From Achromobacter kerstersii (GTDB taxonomy: Bacteria; Pseudomonadota; Gammaproteobacteria; Burkholderiales; Burkholderiaceae_B): DNA of 64,000 nt. The position numbers and the translations under genes were made by a program. Below are positions 7,606 to 16,302 of the stretch, piece by piece (position 1 is the first letter of the stretch; each line of letters starts with the position of its first letter). The stretch covers positions 47,836 to 111,835 of the forward strand of contig NZ_CADIJQ010000014.1 in NCBI RefSeq assembly GCF_902859595.1, in the 5' to 3' direction. A model generated the notes under the pieces. That model saw only the letters and a program-made list of their open reading frames with translations, was not told the DNA's origin and did no database searches.

Positions 7606-10062
7606 ATGTCTACCGTTACCGATCTGCGGCTGTCGCTGCTGGCCGCGGCCCTGGTCGCCTTGTTCTCGACACCGCTCGTCCGGGCGCAGCCCACGGCAAG
7701 CCACGCCGCCGCCCCTGCCGATATGGTCAGCCCCGTCTCTGCCCCTGCCGACACGGCCAGCACGCTGCGCGCCTACGACATTCCGGCGCAGGCGCTGGGC
7801 AGCAGTCTGGCCCGCATTGCCAGCGAAAGCGGCGAAGCGATCTCGGTAGATGCCGAGCTGGTGCGTGGCATTGATGCGCCCGCCGTGCGCGGACGCTACA
7901 CGGCCGAGCAGGCCGCCCATGCGGCGATGTCGGGCAGCGGGCTGGAACTGCTGCGCACCGGCAGCGGCAGTTGGGCATTGCGGCGCCCGCTGGCCCCTGC
8001 GGCCGGCGTCGTGACGCTGGGGGCGGTCCAGGTCACGGGCGAACGTGATCCCGCCGTCACCGAGAACACCGGCTCGTACACGTCAACCGGGCCCAGCGCC
8101 ACGGGCACGCCGCTGGCGCTGAGCCTGAAAGAGACCCCGCAGTCGGTCACCGTTATTACGCGGCAGCGGCTGGACGATCAGAAGCTGGAAAGCGTGATTG
8201 ATGCGCTGGAAAGCACCACCGGCGTCACCGCGTTCCGTCAGGGCATGGGCACCGACCTAAGCGGCCTGTGGTCTCGCGGGTTCACGATTTCGAACTTCCT
8301 GGTTGATGGCATTCCCAGTTCCTTGGGGTCGTCCAGCTACTGGCGCAACACGGCCATGTACGACCGCATCGAAGTCGTGCGAGGCGCCACCGGCCTGATG
8401 AGCGGCATGGGCACGCCCGCCGCCAGCATCAACCTGGTGCGCAAGCGTCCGACCGCGGATTGGCAGGCGAGCATCAGCGCCGAGGCCGGCAGTTGGGACC
8501 GCTATGGCCTGGGCGCCGACGTGTCCGGCCCACTGTCTGAAAACGGCAAACTGCGCGGCCGCCTGGTCGTCGACGAAGAGAACCAGCATTCGTGGATTGA
8601 TCGCTACGAAAAGCAAAGCCGGCTTGTCTATGGCATTACCGAGCTGGACCTGGGCAGCGCCACCTTGCTCACGCTGGGCTTCAGCTACGAAACCAACAAT
8701 AACGACTCGCCCCTGCGCACGGGCCTGCCGTTTGCCTACAGCAACGGCGTCCCCACCCACTTCAAGCGGTCGACCAACCCCGCGCCTGACTGGAGCTTTT
8801 ACGATAGCGAACTGAGCAACGTGTTTGCCTCCGTCAAACACGACTTCGGCAAAGGCTGGAACGGCAAAGTCGAAGTCACGCACACCCGCTACAACTACGA
8901 CAGCGCCCTGTACTTTCTGACCGGCTCCATTGATCAGGCAACGGGGCAGGGCGCGGCGCTGTGGCCCGTGCGTTGGAAAAGCAACGACAAGCAGACCACG
9001 CTGGACGCCCAGATCAGCGGCCCCTTTGACCTGCTGGGCCGCCAACACGAAGTCGTTGCCGGGCTATCGCTGTCCCAACTGCGTTCCGACACGCCCAGCT
9101 ATGGCGGATGGCTGGGTCCGTGGACGGGTTATGACGGCACGATTGCCGACTTTCATCACTGGGATGGCGCGTCCAACCAGCCCAACTTCGTCAAGGCCGG
9201 CGACACCCAAACCAAGGAAACGCAGGTCAGCGCATACCTCACGTCACGCTTCAAGCTGGCAGACCCCACCAGCCTGATCGCCGGCGCCCGCGTCATCAAC
9301 TGGGAACGCAAGGCCGACACCAGCGTCGTCGGTGTACCCGGCAGCACGCGCGCCGACACGCGCGAGACCGGCGTCATCGTTCCCTATGCCGGCCTGGTTC
9401 ACGAGCTGAACGAAAACTGGTCCGTCTATGGCAGCTACACCCGCATCTTCAGCCCGCAATCGGCCGCCACCCGCGACGTCAACAACAACGTGCTGGACCC
9501 CGAGCGCGGCACCAGTTACGAGCTGGGCGTTAAATCCAGCTTCTTCGACGAGCGCCTGAACGCTGGCCTGGCGCTATTCAAAACCCGGCAAAGCAACCTG
9601 GCGAACTACGATGCCGCCACCTCGTCGTACGTGGCGCTGCAAGGCATCACGACCAAGGGCGCCGAACTGGAGCTGACGGGCGAACTCAGCCGCGGCTGGA
9701 ATGTGGCGGCGGGCTACACGTACTCACTCAGCGAAGACGCCAACGGCCAACGCGCCATCGCCCAGATTCCCCGCCACAGCGTCAAACTCTTCACGACCTA
9801 CCGCTTGCCGGACGCGCTGAATCGGCTGACGGTCGGCGGCGGCGTCAATTGGCAAAGCACGTCGGGCTATGTGGGCGAAGCGCAGCAATCCAGCTACGCC
9901 GTTGTCAACGCGATGGCCCGCTACGAATTCAGCAAGCAATTCAGCGCCACCCTGAACATCAACAACCTGTTCGACAAGGCCTACTACAGCGGCCTGAGCG
10001 CCTATGGCGGCGTCTACGGCGCACCCCGCAACGTCATGCTGAGCGCGAAGTACGCGTTTTAA
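7606..10062 (+). CDS. TonB-dependent ferric-siderophore receptor with STN signalling domain
   Basis: An 818-residue outer-membrane transducer. A signal peptide (about 1-28, ending VRAQ) is followed by the STN signalling domain (about 45-120, from TLRAYDIPAQALGSSLARIA), the plug (about 150-290, SLKETPQSVTVITRQRLDDQ and GFTISNFLVDGIPSS) and a 22-strand barrel ending in the typical terminal phenylalanine (AKYAF). The STN domain shows it both imports and signals, as in FpvA/FecA types. The siderophore is not predictable by eye, although the overall layout is that of hydroxamate or pyoverdine-type receptors. The ATG at 7606 with GAGGGA upstream is preferred to an in-frame ATG at 7486 inside fecR. 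Confidence 0.93.
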   Translation: MSTVTDLRLSLLAAALVALFSTPLVRAQPTASHAAAPADMVSPVSAPADTASTLRAYDIPAQALGSSLARIASESGEAISVDAELVRGIDAPAVRGRYTAEQAAHAAMSGSGLELLRTGSGSWALRRPLAPAAGVVTLGAVQVTGERDPAVTENTGSYTSTGPSATGTPLALSLKETPQSVTVITRQRLDDQKLESVIDALESTTGVTAFRQGMGTDLSGLWSRGFTISNFLVDGIPSSLGSSSYWRNTAMYDRIEVVRGATGLMSGMGTPAASINLVRKRPTADWQASISAEAGSWDRYGLGADVSGPLSENGKLRGRLVVDEENQHSWIDRYEKQSRLVYGITELDLGSATLLTLGFSYETNNNDSPLRTGLPFAYSNGVPTHFKRSTNPAPDWSFYDSELSNVFASVKHDFGKGWNGKVEVTHTRYNYDSALYFLTGSIDQATGQGAALWPVRWKSNDKQTTLDAQISGPFDLLGRQHEVVAGLSLSQLRSDTPSYGGWLGPWTGYDGTIADFHHWDGASNQPNFVKAGDTQTKETQVSAYLTSRFKLADPTSLIAGARVINWERKADTSVVGVPGSTRADTRETGVIVPYAGLVHELNENWSVYGSYTRIFSPQSAATRDVNNNVLDPERGTSYELGVKSSFFDERLNAGLALFKTRQSNLANYDAATSSYVALQGITTKGAELELTGELSRGWNVAAGYTYSLSEDANGQRAIAQIPRHSVKLFTTYRLPDALNRLTVGGGVNWQSTSGYVGEAQQSSYAVVNAMARYEFSKQFSATLNINNLFDKAYYSGLSAYGGVYGAPRNVMLSAKYAF

Positions 10063-10117
10063 GGGGGCGAGGTGCCCCCATTTCCCTGAGGGGTTCTGTG
10101 TTTAAGAAATTCCGTGC

Positions 10118-10162
10118 TAGAATGCTCGACTTTCTGGCATTGCCTATGGGCAGCGCCAGAAA
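10118..10162 (+). promoter_or_regulatory. tRNA-Leu promoter -10 and leader hairpin
   Basis: TAGAAT (10118-10123) is a good -10; no strong -35 is visible. A symmetric hairpin follows: TTTCTGGC (10131-10138) pairs with GCCAGAAA (10155-10162), and TGCC/GGCA forms an inner stem around loop TATG, with a 2x2 internal loop between. It would lie at the very 5' end of the tRNA precursor. Confidence 0.5.
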
Positions 10163-10172
10163 TCTGGTGAAA

Positions 10173-10257
10173 GCCGACGTGGTGAAATTGGTAGACACGC
10201 TATCTTGAGGGGGTAGTGGCGAAAGCTGTGCGAGTTCGAGTCTCGCCGTCGGCACCA
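10173..10257 (+). tRNA. tRNA-Leu(GAG)
   Basis: An 85-nt tRNA with a class II variable arm. Acceptor GCCGACG pairs with CGTCGGC, the discriminator is A and CCA is encoded. The anticodon loop TTGAGGG gives anticodon GAG, and the T-loop GTTCGAGTC is intact. Confidence 0.96.
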
Positions 10258-10270
10258 AGAATTCCTCGTA

Positions 10271-10306
10271 AAAAGCCCGCTGAAACGCAAGTTTCAGCGG
10301 GCTTTT
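10271..10306 (+). terminator. terminator after tRNA-Leu
   Basis: A perfect 13-bp stem (10274-10286 with 10291-10303) with GCAA tetraloop, preceded by A-run and followed by T5. The rest up to 10402 holds no gene, only short degenerate direct repeats (GCATAGGCAAA-like, and CCTCAGC three times at about 10387-10408). Confidence 0.93.
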
Positions 10307-10402
10307 TGCTTGTCGGTTGAATAGGCAAAAGTGCATAGGCAAAGTGCGTAGCCAAAAAACGCATAGCAAACCAACGCTACAAACACCCTCAGCCCTCAGC
10401 CC

Positions 10403-10708
10403 TCAGTGCAGATTGCCCCCAAACGCAATCGCCGACACCACGAAGGTCACCGCGCTGATCGCCGCCAACGTATACGCGCGCTTTGCCGCATGGGCATTCC
10501 CACGGCTCATCCCCACGATTACCGCAATCACCGCCCACAACCCTGTGAACGCCAGCAGCGCCAGCGTGTAGACCCAATCAGACAGATCGTAGCCACCGCC
10601 TCCGATCGACGGCGTGCCGCTGTTTTTCGGCCATAGCAGCGCAATCAGCCATCCGGCAACGACGGCAAACACGGCAAGCCAGATCTGGAATCCGCGGTCT
10701 TTCAGCAT
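10403..10708 (-). CDS. small three-helix membrane protein, unknown function
   Basis: A 101-residue protein with three predicted membrane segments (FQIWLAVFAVVAGWLIALLW, WVYTLALLAFTGLWAVIAVIVG, AYTLAAISAVTFVVSAIAFG). No motif is recognised. The start is supported by AGGA seven bases upstream. It stands alone on the minus strand between tRNA-Leu and a divergent lipoprotein gene. Confidence 0.7.
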   Translation of the reverse strand: MLKDRGFQIWLAVFAVVAGWLIALLWPKNSGTPSIGGGGYDLSDWVYTLALLAFTGLWAVIAVIVGMSRGNAHAAKRAYTLAAISAVTFVVSAIAFGGNLH

Positions 10709-10813
10709 GTTTGGTCCTGGAGTGTCTTTGCGTTAGCAGATGTCAGCCGCCCCTCGGAAGGGCGAAGGCCGGCTGGTATAAAGGGGACTGATGTTTCAAC
10801 GTAGGGCGAGCAT

Positions 10814-11041
10814 ATGTCGATTCAAATGTTGATCCGTTGCGGTGCGGCGCTGTCTCTTATCGCGATGGGTTCGGGATGTTCCATGGTCGGACTTGGAGAT
10901 TCACGCAGTAGCGAGTGCCAGTGGTATCGCAGCAGCTGCATGCACGAAGGTTCATACGAACCTGGTGAAGAGGACTACGCGGAAGAGGAAGCCAAGCGCC
11001 TGAACAAGCAGTCCTCGGACAGGTTGCGGCGTAGCAATTGA
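10814..11041 (+). CDS. small lipoprotein
   Basis: A 75-residue protein with a short signal sequence and a lipobox ending GSGC (Cys22), so it should be lipid-anchored. The mature part is short, charged and Glu-rich (EPGEEDYAEEEAKRL). Two cysteines (ECQWYRSSCMH) may form a disulfide. Its function is unknown. It converges on the phosphatase gene 28 bases downstream. Confidence 0.7.
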   Translation: MSIQMLIRCGAALSLIAMGSGCSMVGLGDSRSSECQWYRSSCMHEGSYEPGEEDYAEEEAKRLNKQSSDRLRRSN

Positions 11042-11069
11042 TTCCGTGTTTGGCGGGCAGGCTGCGGGT

Positions 11070-11903
11070 TCAATCCTCCAGGTAATGTTCCCGCAAGACC
11101 TCCGCGTCTACCTTCAACACGTCGCGCAGATACCGGTCCATTCCGCCGAATTCCTGCTCAATTGCCCGCACCGATGCATCCAGGTAGGCGGGCGCCACTT
11201 CCAGCAGCGGCATCATCACATCGTCTTTGACGCCGCGCGCGGCGGACTTGACGAGGATCTCCTGGAAGAACCCGGCATTCCAATGGTTCGATTCCAGGTA
11301 GTTCGCGACGATGTCGTCGTGCGCCACACCCAGCGCCGACAGCAGCAACAGCGAGGCGAAGCCGGTGCGATCCTTGCCCGCCGTGCAATGGAATAGCAAC
11401 GTCTTGCCGGTCATTGCGGTTTGCAGAAATCCGCCGAAGGGTTGTTGATAGCGCGACGGGAATTCGCGATAAATGTCCACCATCATCGACGTGCTGAAGT
11501 CTTGCGTGGCTTCGCGCAGGCGCGGCAGCAGCACGGCCATGGCCATGTTGCCGTCCAGCACGGGCGATGCAATCCAGTGAAAGCGTTGACCGAACAGCGG
11601 TTCATCATGCGCCTTCTCGGGTTCGGCGCGGAAATCAATGACGGCTTCCAACCCCAATGCGCTCAACTGTTCCAGATCTGCGGTGCTGGCCCGGCCGGGG
11701 TTCCCGCTGCGGAAAAGTTTGCCCGTGCGCACGCGGCGGCCGTCGGCGCCCGATAGCCCGCCAAGGTCACGCGCGTTGTGCACGTTTTCAAGGACCAGGC
11801 GGCGTTGAATGGCTTCGGGTGTAGTCTGGAAAGAGTCCGTGTGGCGGGTGGTGGCGGGCATGCGTTCCTGGGTTTCAAGTAAGCGGTCGAATGATCGTAT
11901 CAC
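11070..11903 (-). CDS. tyrosine/serine protein phosphatase (Y_phosphatase3 family)
   Basis: A 277-residue enzyme with the cysteine phosphatase P-loop HCTAGKDRTG (CX5R) and the family N-terminal motif NARDLGGLSGADGRRVRTGKLFRSG. Such bacterial enzymes dephosphorylate proteins or phosphoinositides, so the substrate here is unknown. The frame opens at 11903; an internal ATG at 11861 with AGGA four bases upstream is an equally good start (263 residues). It lies 39 bases downstream of the MarR gene on the same strand and could share its transcript. Confidence 0.88.
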   Translation of the reverse strand: MIRSFDRLLETQERMPATTRHTDSFQTTPEAIQRRLVLENVHNARDLGGLSGADGRRVRTGKLFRSGNPGRASTADLEQLSALGLEAVIDFRAEPEKAHDEPLFGQRFHWIASPVLDGNMAMAVLLPRLREATQDFSTSMMVDIYREFPSRYQQPFGGFLQTAMTGKTLLFHCTAGKDRTGFASLLLLSALGVAHDDIVANYLESNHWNAGFFQEILVKSAARGVKDDVMMPLLEVAPAYLDASVRAIEQEFGGMDRYLRDVLKVDAEVLREHYLED

Positions 11904-11942
11904 CGCCGCCGCGCACGAACTCGCCCACGCGTTCGCACGCGC

Positions 11943-12437
11943 TTAACTGCCCAGTTTCCCCAGCAGGTTGATCAACCGCTCCTTATCCGCCGCGCTTAGC
12001 TGGTGGCTCATGCGGGCGTCGTGCGCCTGCACCGCCTGTGTAATTTTCGCCAACGCCACGCTGCCCGCTGCTGTCATTGCCAGCGAATAGGCGCGCTTGT
12101 CGTGTTCGGCATCAAGCCGTTCAACGTAGCCCAAGTCTTGCAACTGATTCACGATCTGTACCGCGCCCGACCGCGCGATCCCCAGGATGCGGGCCAGGTC
12201 GGTGAGCTTCAAGCAGGCGTTGGCCGAGATCAGCGTCAGGGCTGAGAAGCGCTGGGGGGTGATGTCCCACGGGGCAAGCGCGGCCAGGAAGTCTTCGTAG
12301 ATCACGATCTGTGCGCGCCGGATGGCATAGCCGATCAGGCCGTCGAGTGCACCGTATTGGATACCGGGAACGTGCGGGTCGAAATGTTCGCCACGCGCGG
12401 CGGGGCGCCGGGGGCGTTGGGATGCAGCTCGGGACAT
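11943..12437 (-). CDS. MarR-family transcriptional regulator
   Basis: A 164-residue winged-helix regulator of normal length. The recognition region reads LTDLARILGIARSGAVQIVNQLQDLGYVERLDAEHDKRAYSL, with the beta-wing DKR motif. The gene is divergent from a flavin monooxygenase operon, and a 21-bp palindrome lies between the two. It probably represses that operon and itself until an aromatic ligand binds, which is the usual mode in this family. Confidence 0.92.
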   Translation of the reverse strand: MSRAASQRPRRPAARGEHFDPHVPGIQYGALDGLIGYAIRRAQIVIYEDFLAALAPWDITPQRFSALTLISANACLKLTDLARILGIARSGAVQIVNQLQDLGYVERLDAEHDKRAYSLAMTAAGSVALAKITQAVQAHDARMSHQLSAADKERLINLLGKLGS

Positions 12438-12536
12438 GGAGGGGCAATCGCGATTCGGGGCCTCAACACTAATGCAGTCAATGCCGCCGCGCTACCGCAT
12501 TACGGGAAATCCCCGGGGTGCGAAACCTACCCGGAT

Positions 12537-12557
12537 TTTGTTATGTTGCATAACAAA
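12537..12557. promoter_or_regulatory. palindromic operator, probable MarR site
   Basis: Perfect 9-bp arms TTTGTTATG (12537-12545) and CATAACAAA (12549-12557) around a TTG centre. It lies 18 bases before the monooxygenase ATG and 100 bases from the regulator start. The size and symmetry fit a MarR dimer site. Confidence 0.72.
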
Positions 12558-12574
12558 TAAAACCAGGAGTAGAC

Positions 12575-13840
12575 ATGCAAATCGTCATCGCCGGCGCAGG
12601 CATCGGCGGGCTGACGCTCGCCTTGATGCTGCATCGCCACGGCATCGATTGCCGCGTATATGAAAGCGCGCAGGAACTGCGGCCCTTGGGCGTTGGCATC
12701 AACCTGCTGCCCCACGCCGTGGCCGAGCTTGAACAGCTGGGCCTGATGCCCGCCTTGGCCGAACGCGCCATCGAGACTTCGCAGCTGCACTACTACAACA
12801 AGCTGGGTCAGCCGATCTGGCGTGAGCCGCGTGGCCTGGAAGCCGGGTATCCGTTGCCGCAGTTCTCGGTGCATCGGGGTGAATTCCAGATGCTGCTCGC
12901 GCAAGCGGTGCGTGAACGATTGGGCGAAGGTGCGATCGTCACCGGCATGGTGCTGGAATCCGCGGAACAGGACGCCTCGGGCGCCACGGCGCTGTTCCGC
13001 CGGCGCGCGGATGGCAGCACGCATCGCGTGCGGGGCAGCATTCTGGTGGGCGCGGACGGCATTCATTCCGCGTTGCGCCGCCAGCTGCATCCCGTGGGTG
13101 ATGAACCGCGCTTCTCCGGCCGCATGTTGTGGCGCGCCGTGACCGAAGCCGCGCCCTATCTGGACGGCCGCAGCATGTTCATGGCCGGGCACCAGGACCA
13201 GAAGTTCGTCTGCTATCCCATTTCAGAGCCGTTGCGCCAGCAGGGCCGATCGCTCATCAACTGGATCGCGGAACTGTCGGTGCTCGGCGCGGAGTTGCCC
13301 GCCACCGATTGGAACCGCCAGGTCGACAAGTCGGTCTTTGCGCATCGGTTTGCCGACTGGCGCTGGGACTGGATCGATATTCCCGCCATCATCGACGGCG
13401 CGCAGGCCATCTATGAATTCCCATTGGTTGACCGCGACCCCTTGCCGCGCTGGACGCGGGGGCGCGTGACGCTGCTGGGCGACGCCGCGCATCCCATGTA
13501 TCCCATTGGTTCGAACGGATCGGCCCAAGCGATTCTGGATGCGCGCTGTTTGTCCGACTGGCTGGCGCAAGCGGCCAAGGGTGGCGTACGCACGCTTGAA
13601 ACCGCCTTGTTGGAATATGAAGCGGATCGTCTGCCGCGCACGGCGGGCATCGTGCTGCGCAACCGCTTGAACGGCCCCGAGCAAGTCATGCAGATGGCCG
13701 AAGAGCGCGCGCCGCAAGGCTTTGCGGACATCAACGACGTGATCGCGCAGCAAGAGCTGGCGGCGGTATCGTTGCGCTACAAACAACTCGCGGGCTTCGA
13801 CCCCGCGGCTTTGCAGAAGAACAGGGGAACCACGCCATGA
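12575..13840 (+). CDS. FAD-dependent monooxygenase (PHBH/PhzS-like)
   Basis: A 421-residue class A flavoprotein monooxygenase. It begins with the FAD-binding GAGIGG (QIVIAGAGIGGLTLALMLHRHG). The mid-protein has the DG motif (ILVGADGIHSALR) and near residue 305 the GD motif (TLLGDAAHPMYPIGSNGSAQA), contacting the FAD ribityl chain. It should hydroxylate an aromatic or conjugated substrate with NAD(P)H and O2. The start is supported by AGGAG. It overlaps the DUF3237 gene by four bases (ATGA), so the two are translationally coupled. Confidence 0.92.
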   Translation: MQIVIAGAGIGGLTLALMLHRHGIDCRVYESAQELRPLGVGINLLPHAVAELEQLGLMPALAERAIETSQLHYYNKLGQPIWREPRGLEAGYPLPQFSVHRGEFQMLLAQAVRERLGEGAIVTGMVLESAEQDASGATALFRRRADGSTHRVRGSILVGADGIHSALRRQLHPVGDEPRFSGRMLWRAVTEAAPYLDGRSMFMAGHQDQKFVCYPISEPLRQQGRSLINWIAELSVLGAELPATDWNRQVDKSVFAHRFADWRWDWIDIPAIIDGAQAIYEFPLVDRDPLPRWTRGRVTLLGDAAHPMYPIGSNGSAQAILDARCLSDWLAQAAKGGVRTLETALLEYEADRLPRTAGIVLRNRLNGPEQVMQMAEERAPQGFADINDVIAQQELAAVSLRYKQLAGFDPAALQKNRGTTP

Positions 13841-14322
13841 GCACACACGACGCATTGATGGACCCGTTGGCGCCGCAGCTGGAACATGTGGCGACCGTTG
13901 TCGTCGAGGTCGGCGTGCCGCAAGAAGTGGGCGACACGCCGCAAGGCTGCCGCCGCGTGATTCCCATTACCGGCGGCACGGTGGAAGGCCCGCGCCTGCG
14001 CGGCAAAGTGTTGCCGGGCGGGGCGGATTTCCAGGTGATTCGCTCGGCCACGTACACCGACATCCACGCGCGCTACGTCATCGAAACGCCGGATGGCGAA
14101 CGCATCTATGTCGAGAACACCGGCATCCGTACCGGCCACGCGGACGACATCGCGCGGCTCGTACGCGGCGAACCGGTTGACCCGGCCCGCATTTATTTCC
14201 GCAGCTATCCGCGTTTTGAAACGGCGTCGCCCGCCTTGGGCTGGATGAATGAAAGCCTTTTCATCGGCACGGGCGCGCGTTACCCGGATCGCGTCGAATT
14301 GCGCTTCTACCGCATTTGCTGA
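13837..14322 (+). CDS. DUF3237-family protein
   Basis: A 161-residue protein recognised as DUF3237 from its layout: PQGCRRVIPITGGTVEGPRLRGKVLPGGADFQ, followed by YVIETPDGERIYVENTGIR and FRSYPRFETASPALGWMNESLFIGTG. The family is a small beta-barrel of unproven function found with aromatic or polyketide catabolism genes. Its ATG overlaps the monooxygenase stop, which suggests it handles that enzyme's product. No signal peptide is present. Confidence 0.88.
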   Translation: MSTHDALMDPLAPQLEHVATVVVEVGVPQEVGDTPQGCRRVIPITGGTVEGPRLRGKVLPGGADFQVIRSATYTDIHARYVIETPDGERIYVENTGIRTGHADDIARLVRGEPVDPARIYFRSYPRFETASPALGWMNESLFIGTGARYPDRVELRFYRIC

Positions 14323-14372
14323 ACCCGCGGCACCCGCCGCGGCATGAATATAAAAACGACTCGGAGACAACC

Positions 14373-15338
14373 ATGACATCAATGCTGCGCCGCCTGTTTG
14401 GCGGCTTCCTGCTGTGCCTGCCGATTGCGGCGATGGCGCAGTTTCCCAATGGCCCCGTGCGCCTGAACGTGGGCTTCCCGCCGGGTACCGGGCCGGACAT
14501 TGTGGCTCGCACCTTGTCGCAACACATGGGGCCGCTGCTGGGCGAAAGCGTGGTGGTGGAAAACAAGGTGGGCGCGGGCGGGCAGATCGCCGCGCAGACG
14601 GTGGCGCGCAGTCCGGCCGACGGCCAGACGCTGCTGCTGGGCGAGGTCGGCTCCATCAGCATTTCGCCTGCCACCTATCGCAACTTGAACTACAACCCGT
14701 CGCGCGACTTTGCGCCGATCTCTGAAGTGGTGCGCGCCGATTTCGTGCTGGTCGTGCCGGCCGATTCACCGTATCAGGACTTGGCCGCGTTCGTTGATGG
14801 CGCCAAGAAAGCGTCAGACCGCATCAATTTCGCGACCTTCGGCGCCGGTACACCGGGCCATTTTGGCGCGGAGCTGTTCGCACGCGAAGCGGGTATGAAG
14901 ATCGAGGCCATCCACTACCGGTCCACGGGGGATGCGGTGTCGGGCCTGGTATCCGGCGCGGTGCAGGCCGCGTTCGTGACGACGGCGCTGGCCGTGCCGC
15001 AGGTGCAAGGCGGCAAGCTGCGCGCGCTGGCCATCACCGGCGCGCAACGCTCGCCCGCGCTGGCGGCCGTGCCGACGTTTGCGGAGCGCGGGTTGCCGGC
15101 AATCAACTTCGGCGCTTGGTTTGCGCTGTTTGCGCCCGCCGGTACGCCGGAGGCAGTGCTGAACCGCTTGCAGAAAGACAGCGCCGCCGCATTGCGCCAG
15201 CCCGCCGCCGTGCGCAGCTTGGGTGAGGCAGGCTTCGTCGTGGTGGGGTCCGACCGCCAAGCGCTGCAAGCCTTGCTGACGACGGAATCCAAACGCTGGT
15301 CCGACGTGGTGAAAGCCACGGGCTTCCGGGCGGACTGA
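14373..15338 (+). CDS. Bug-family (TctC) periplasmic solute-binding protein
   Basis: A 322-residue exported binding protein. The signal peptide (about 1-22, ending AMAQ) is followed by family motifs FPNGPVRLNVGFPPGTGPDIVARTL and VENKVGAGGQIAAQTVARSPADG. Bug proteins bind small carboxylates and amides and often have no dedicated membrane partner. This one closes the monooxygenase-DUF3237 operon and is the likely uptake component for the substrate. The ATG at 14373 with CGGAGA upstream is preferred over the longer frame. Confidence 0.92.
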   Translation: MTSMLRRLFGGFLLCLPIAAMAQFPNGPVRLNVGFPPGTGPDIVARTLSQHMGPLLGESVVVENKVGAGGQIAAQTVARSPADGQTLLLGEVGSISISPATYRNLNYNPSRDFAPISEVVRADFVLVVPADSPYQDLAAFVDGAKKASDRINFATFGAGTPGHFGAELFAREAGMKIEAIHYRSTGDAVSGLVSGAVQAAFVTTALAVPQVQGGKLRALAITGAQRSPALAAVPTFAERGLPAINFGAWFALFAPAGTPEAVLNRLQKDSAAALRQPAAVRSLGEAGFVVVGSDRQALQALLTTESKRWSDVVKATGFRAD

Positions 15339-15347
15339 TCGGCGTCA

Positions 15348-15380
15348 CGTGCCGGGGGCGCATGTGCGGCACCCGGCACG
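15348..15380. terminator. hairpin between convergent genes
   Basis: CGTGCCGGG (15348-15356) pairs with CCCGGCACG (15372-15380). There is no T-run, but it lies exactly between converging stops and probably ends transcription from both sides. Confidence 0.5.
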
Positions 15381-15381
15381 A

Positions 15382-16197
15382 TCAGGGCAATACAGGTTCC
15401 TCGGCCAGATACGCCGCATGCAGCAACGCCATGAAGGGCGGCGCCTCGGGCATGGCCGTGTCACCGATCCGGTTCACGGCAACGCCCGGCGTCCAGGAAT
15501 TCATGACTGCCGCGCCCGCCAGAGTTGGCAGCGTGTCCCGCGTGATGGTCTGCACCCGTTGCGGCACGCCCATCTTTTCCAGTTGCCGTTGCACGATGCC
15601 CATCGTGGTGCCCGTCAGCATGGCGGCATCGGGCCATACGACGGCACGCCCATCCCAGAACGCCAGGTTCCAGATCGACGCCTCGCTCATACGCCCATGG
15701 CGGTCCATGAATGCCGCATCGTCAAACCCTTGCGCGGCGGCTTGGCGCAGTAGATAGGTCTTCGCGACTTCGCCAACGTGCTTCACCGACGGCAGCATGC
15801 GCTCATGCTCGACCACCGCCAGGGACAAGGGGCCGGCCGGTCCGGACGAGGGCGGACCGGTGCGCACCAACACATCCAGCGGCGTGTGCCTGTCCGCAAC
15901 GGTGAACTCGCCCGCGGGGGAATACACGGTCGCCACCAGCGACACGTCCGCGGGGCCCGCCTGGATCGCGGTGCGCAGCGCGTTCAAGATGACCGCATCC
16001 GGTAGCGCCTGGCCGAACATCTCAAGCGAGGCGGCGCGCAATCGCGCGCGATGCAGATCCAGCCCGCGTACCTGGCCGCTGCGCACCTGCATCGCGGTGA
16101 AGTGCGCGTAGCCGGCGAGAGCCAGCGGGGCCAGGTCTGCGGCGGTGGCGGCCTGGCCATTGCGTTGCGTGACAAAGGAAAGGGCGGGGGCGGGCAT
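15382..16197 (-). CDS. class IV PLP-dependent aminotransferase
   Basis: A 271-residue enzyme of the branched-chain aminotransferase / aminodeoxychorismate lyase fold. The PLP lysine is probably in LPSVKHVGEVAKTYLLRQAAAQGFDDAAFMDRHGRMSEASIWNLAFWDG, which aligns with the K...E..NIF core of the family. The C-terminal TGTTMGIVQRQLEKMGV matches the phosphate-cup helix. Its substrate is unknown. The ATG at 16197 (MPAPALSF) is preferred; a GTG at 16233 is possible. It is divergent from a LysR gene that may control it. Confidence 0.85.
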   Translation of the reverse strand: MPAPALSFVTQRNGQAATAADLAPLALAGYAHFTAMQVRSGQVRGLDLHRARLRAASLEMFGQALPDAVILNALRTAIQAGPADVSLVATVYSPAGEFTVADRHTPLDVLVRTGPPSSGPAGPLSLAVVEHERMLPSVKHVGEVAKTYLLRQAAAQGFDDAAFMDRHGRMSEASIWNLAFWDGRAVVWPDAAMLTGTTMGIVQRQLEKMGVPQRVQTITRDTLPTLAGAAVMNSWTPGVAVNRIGDTAMPEAPPFMALLHAAYLAEEPVLP

Positions 16198-16302
16198 CCG
16201 AAAAGCTCCAAGGTGATCATCAAGTTCCACCACTATCCCGAATTGCCATCACCGGGGGAAACGAGTAATTTTCATCCGATCATTAAATCTGGCTTGAAGA
16301 TC

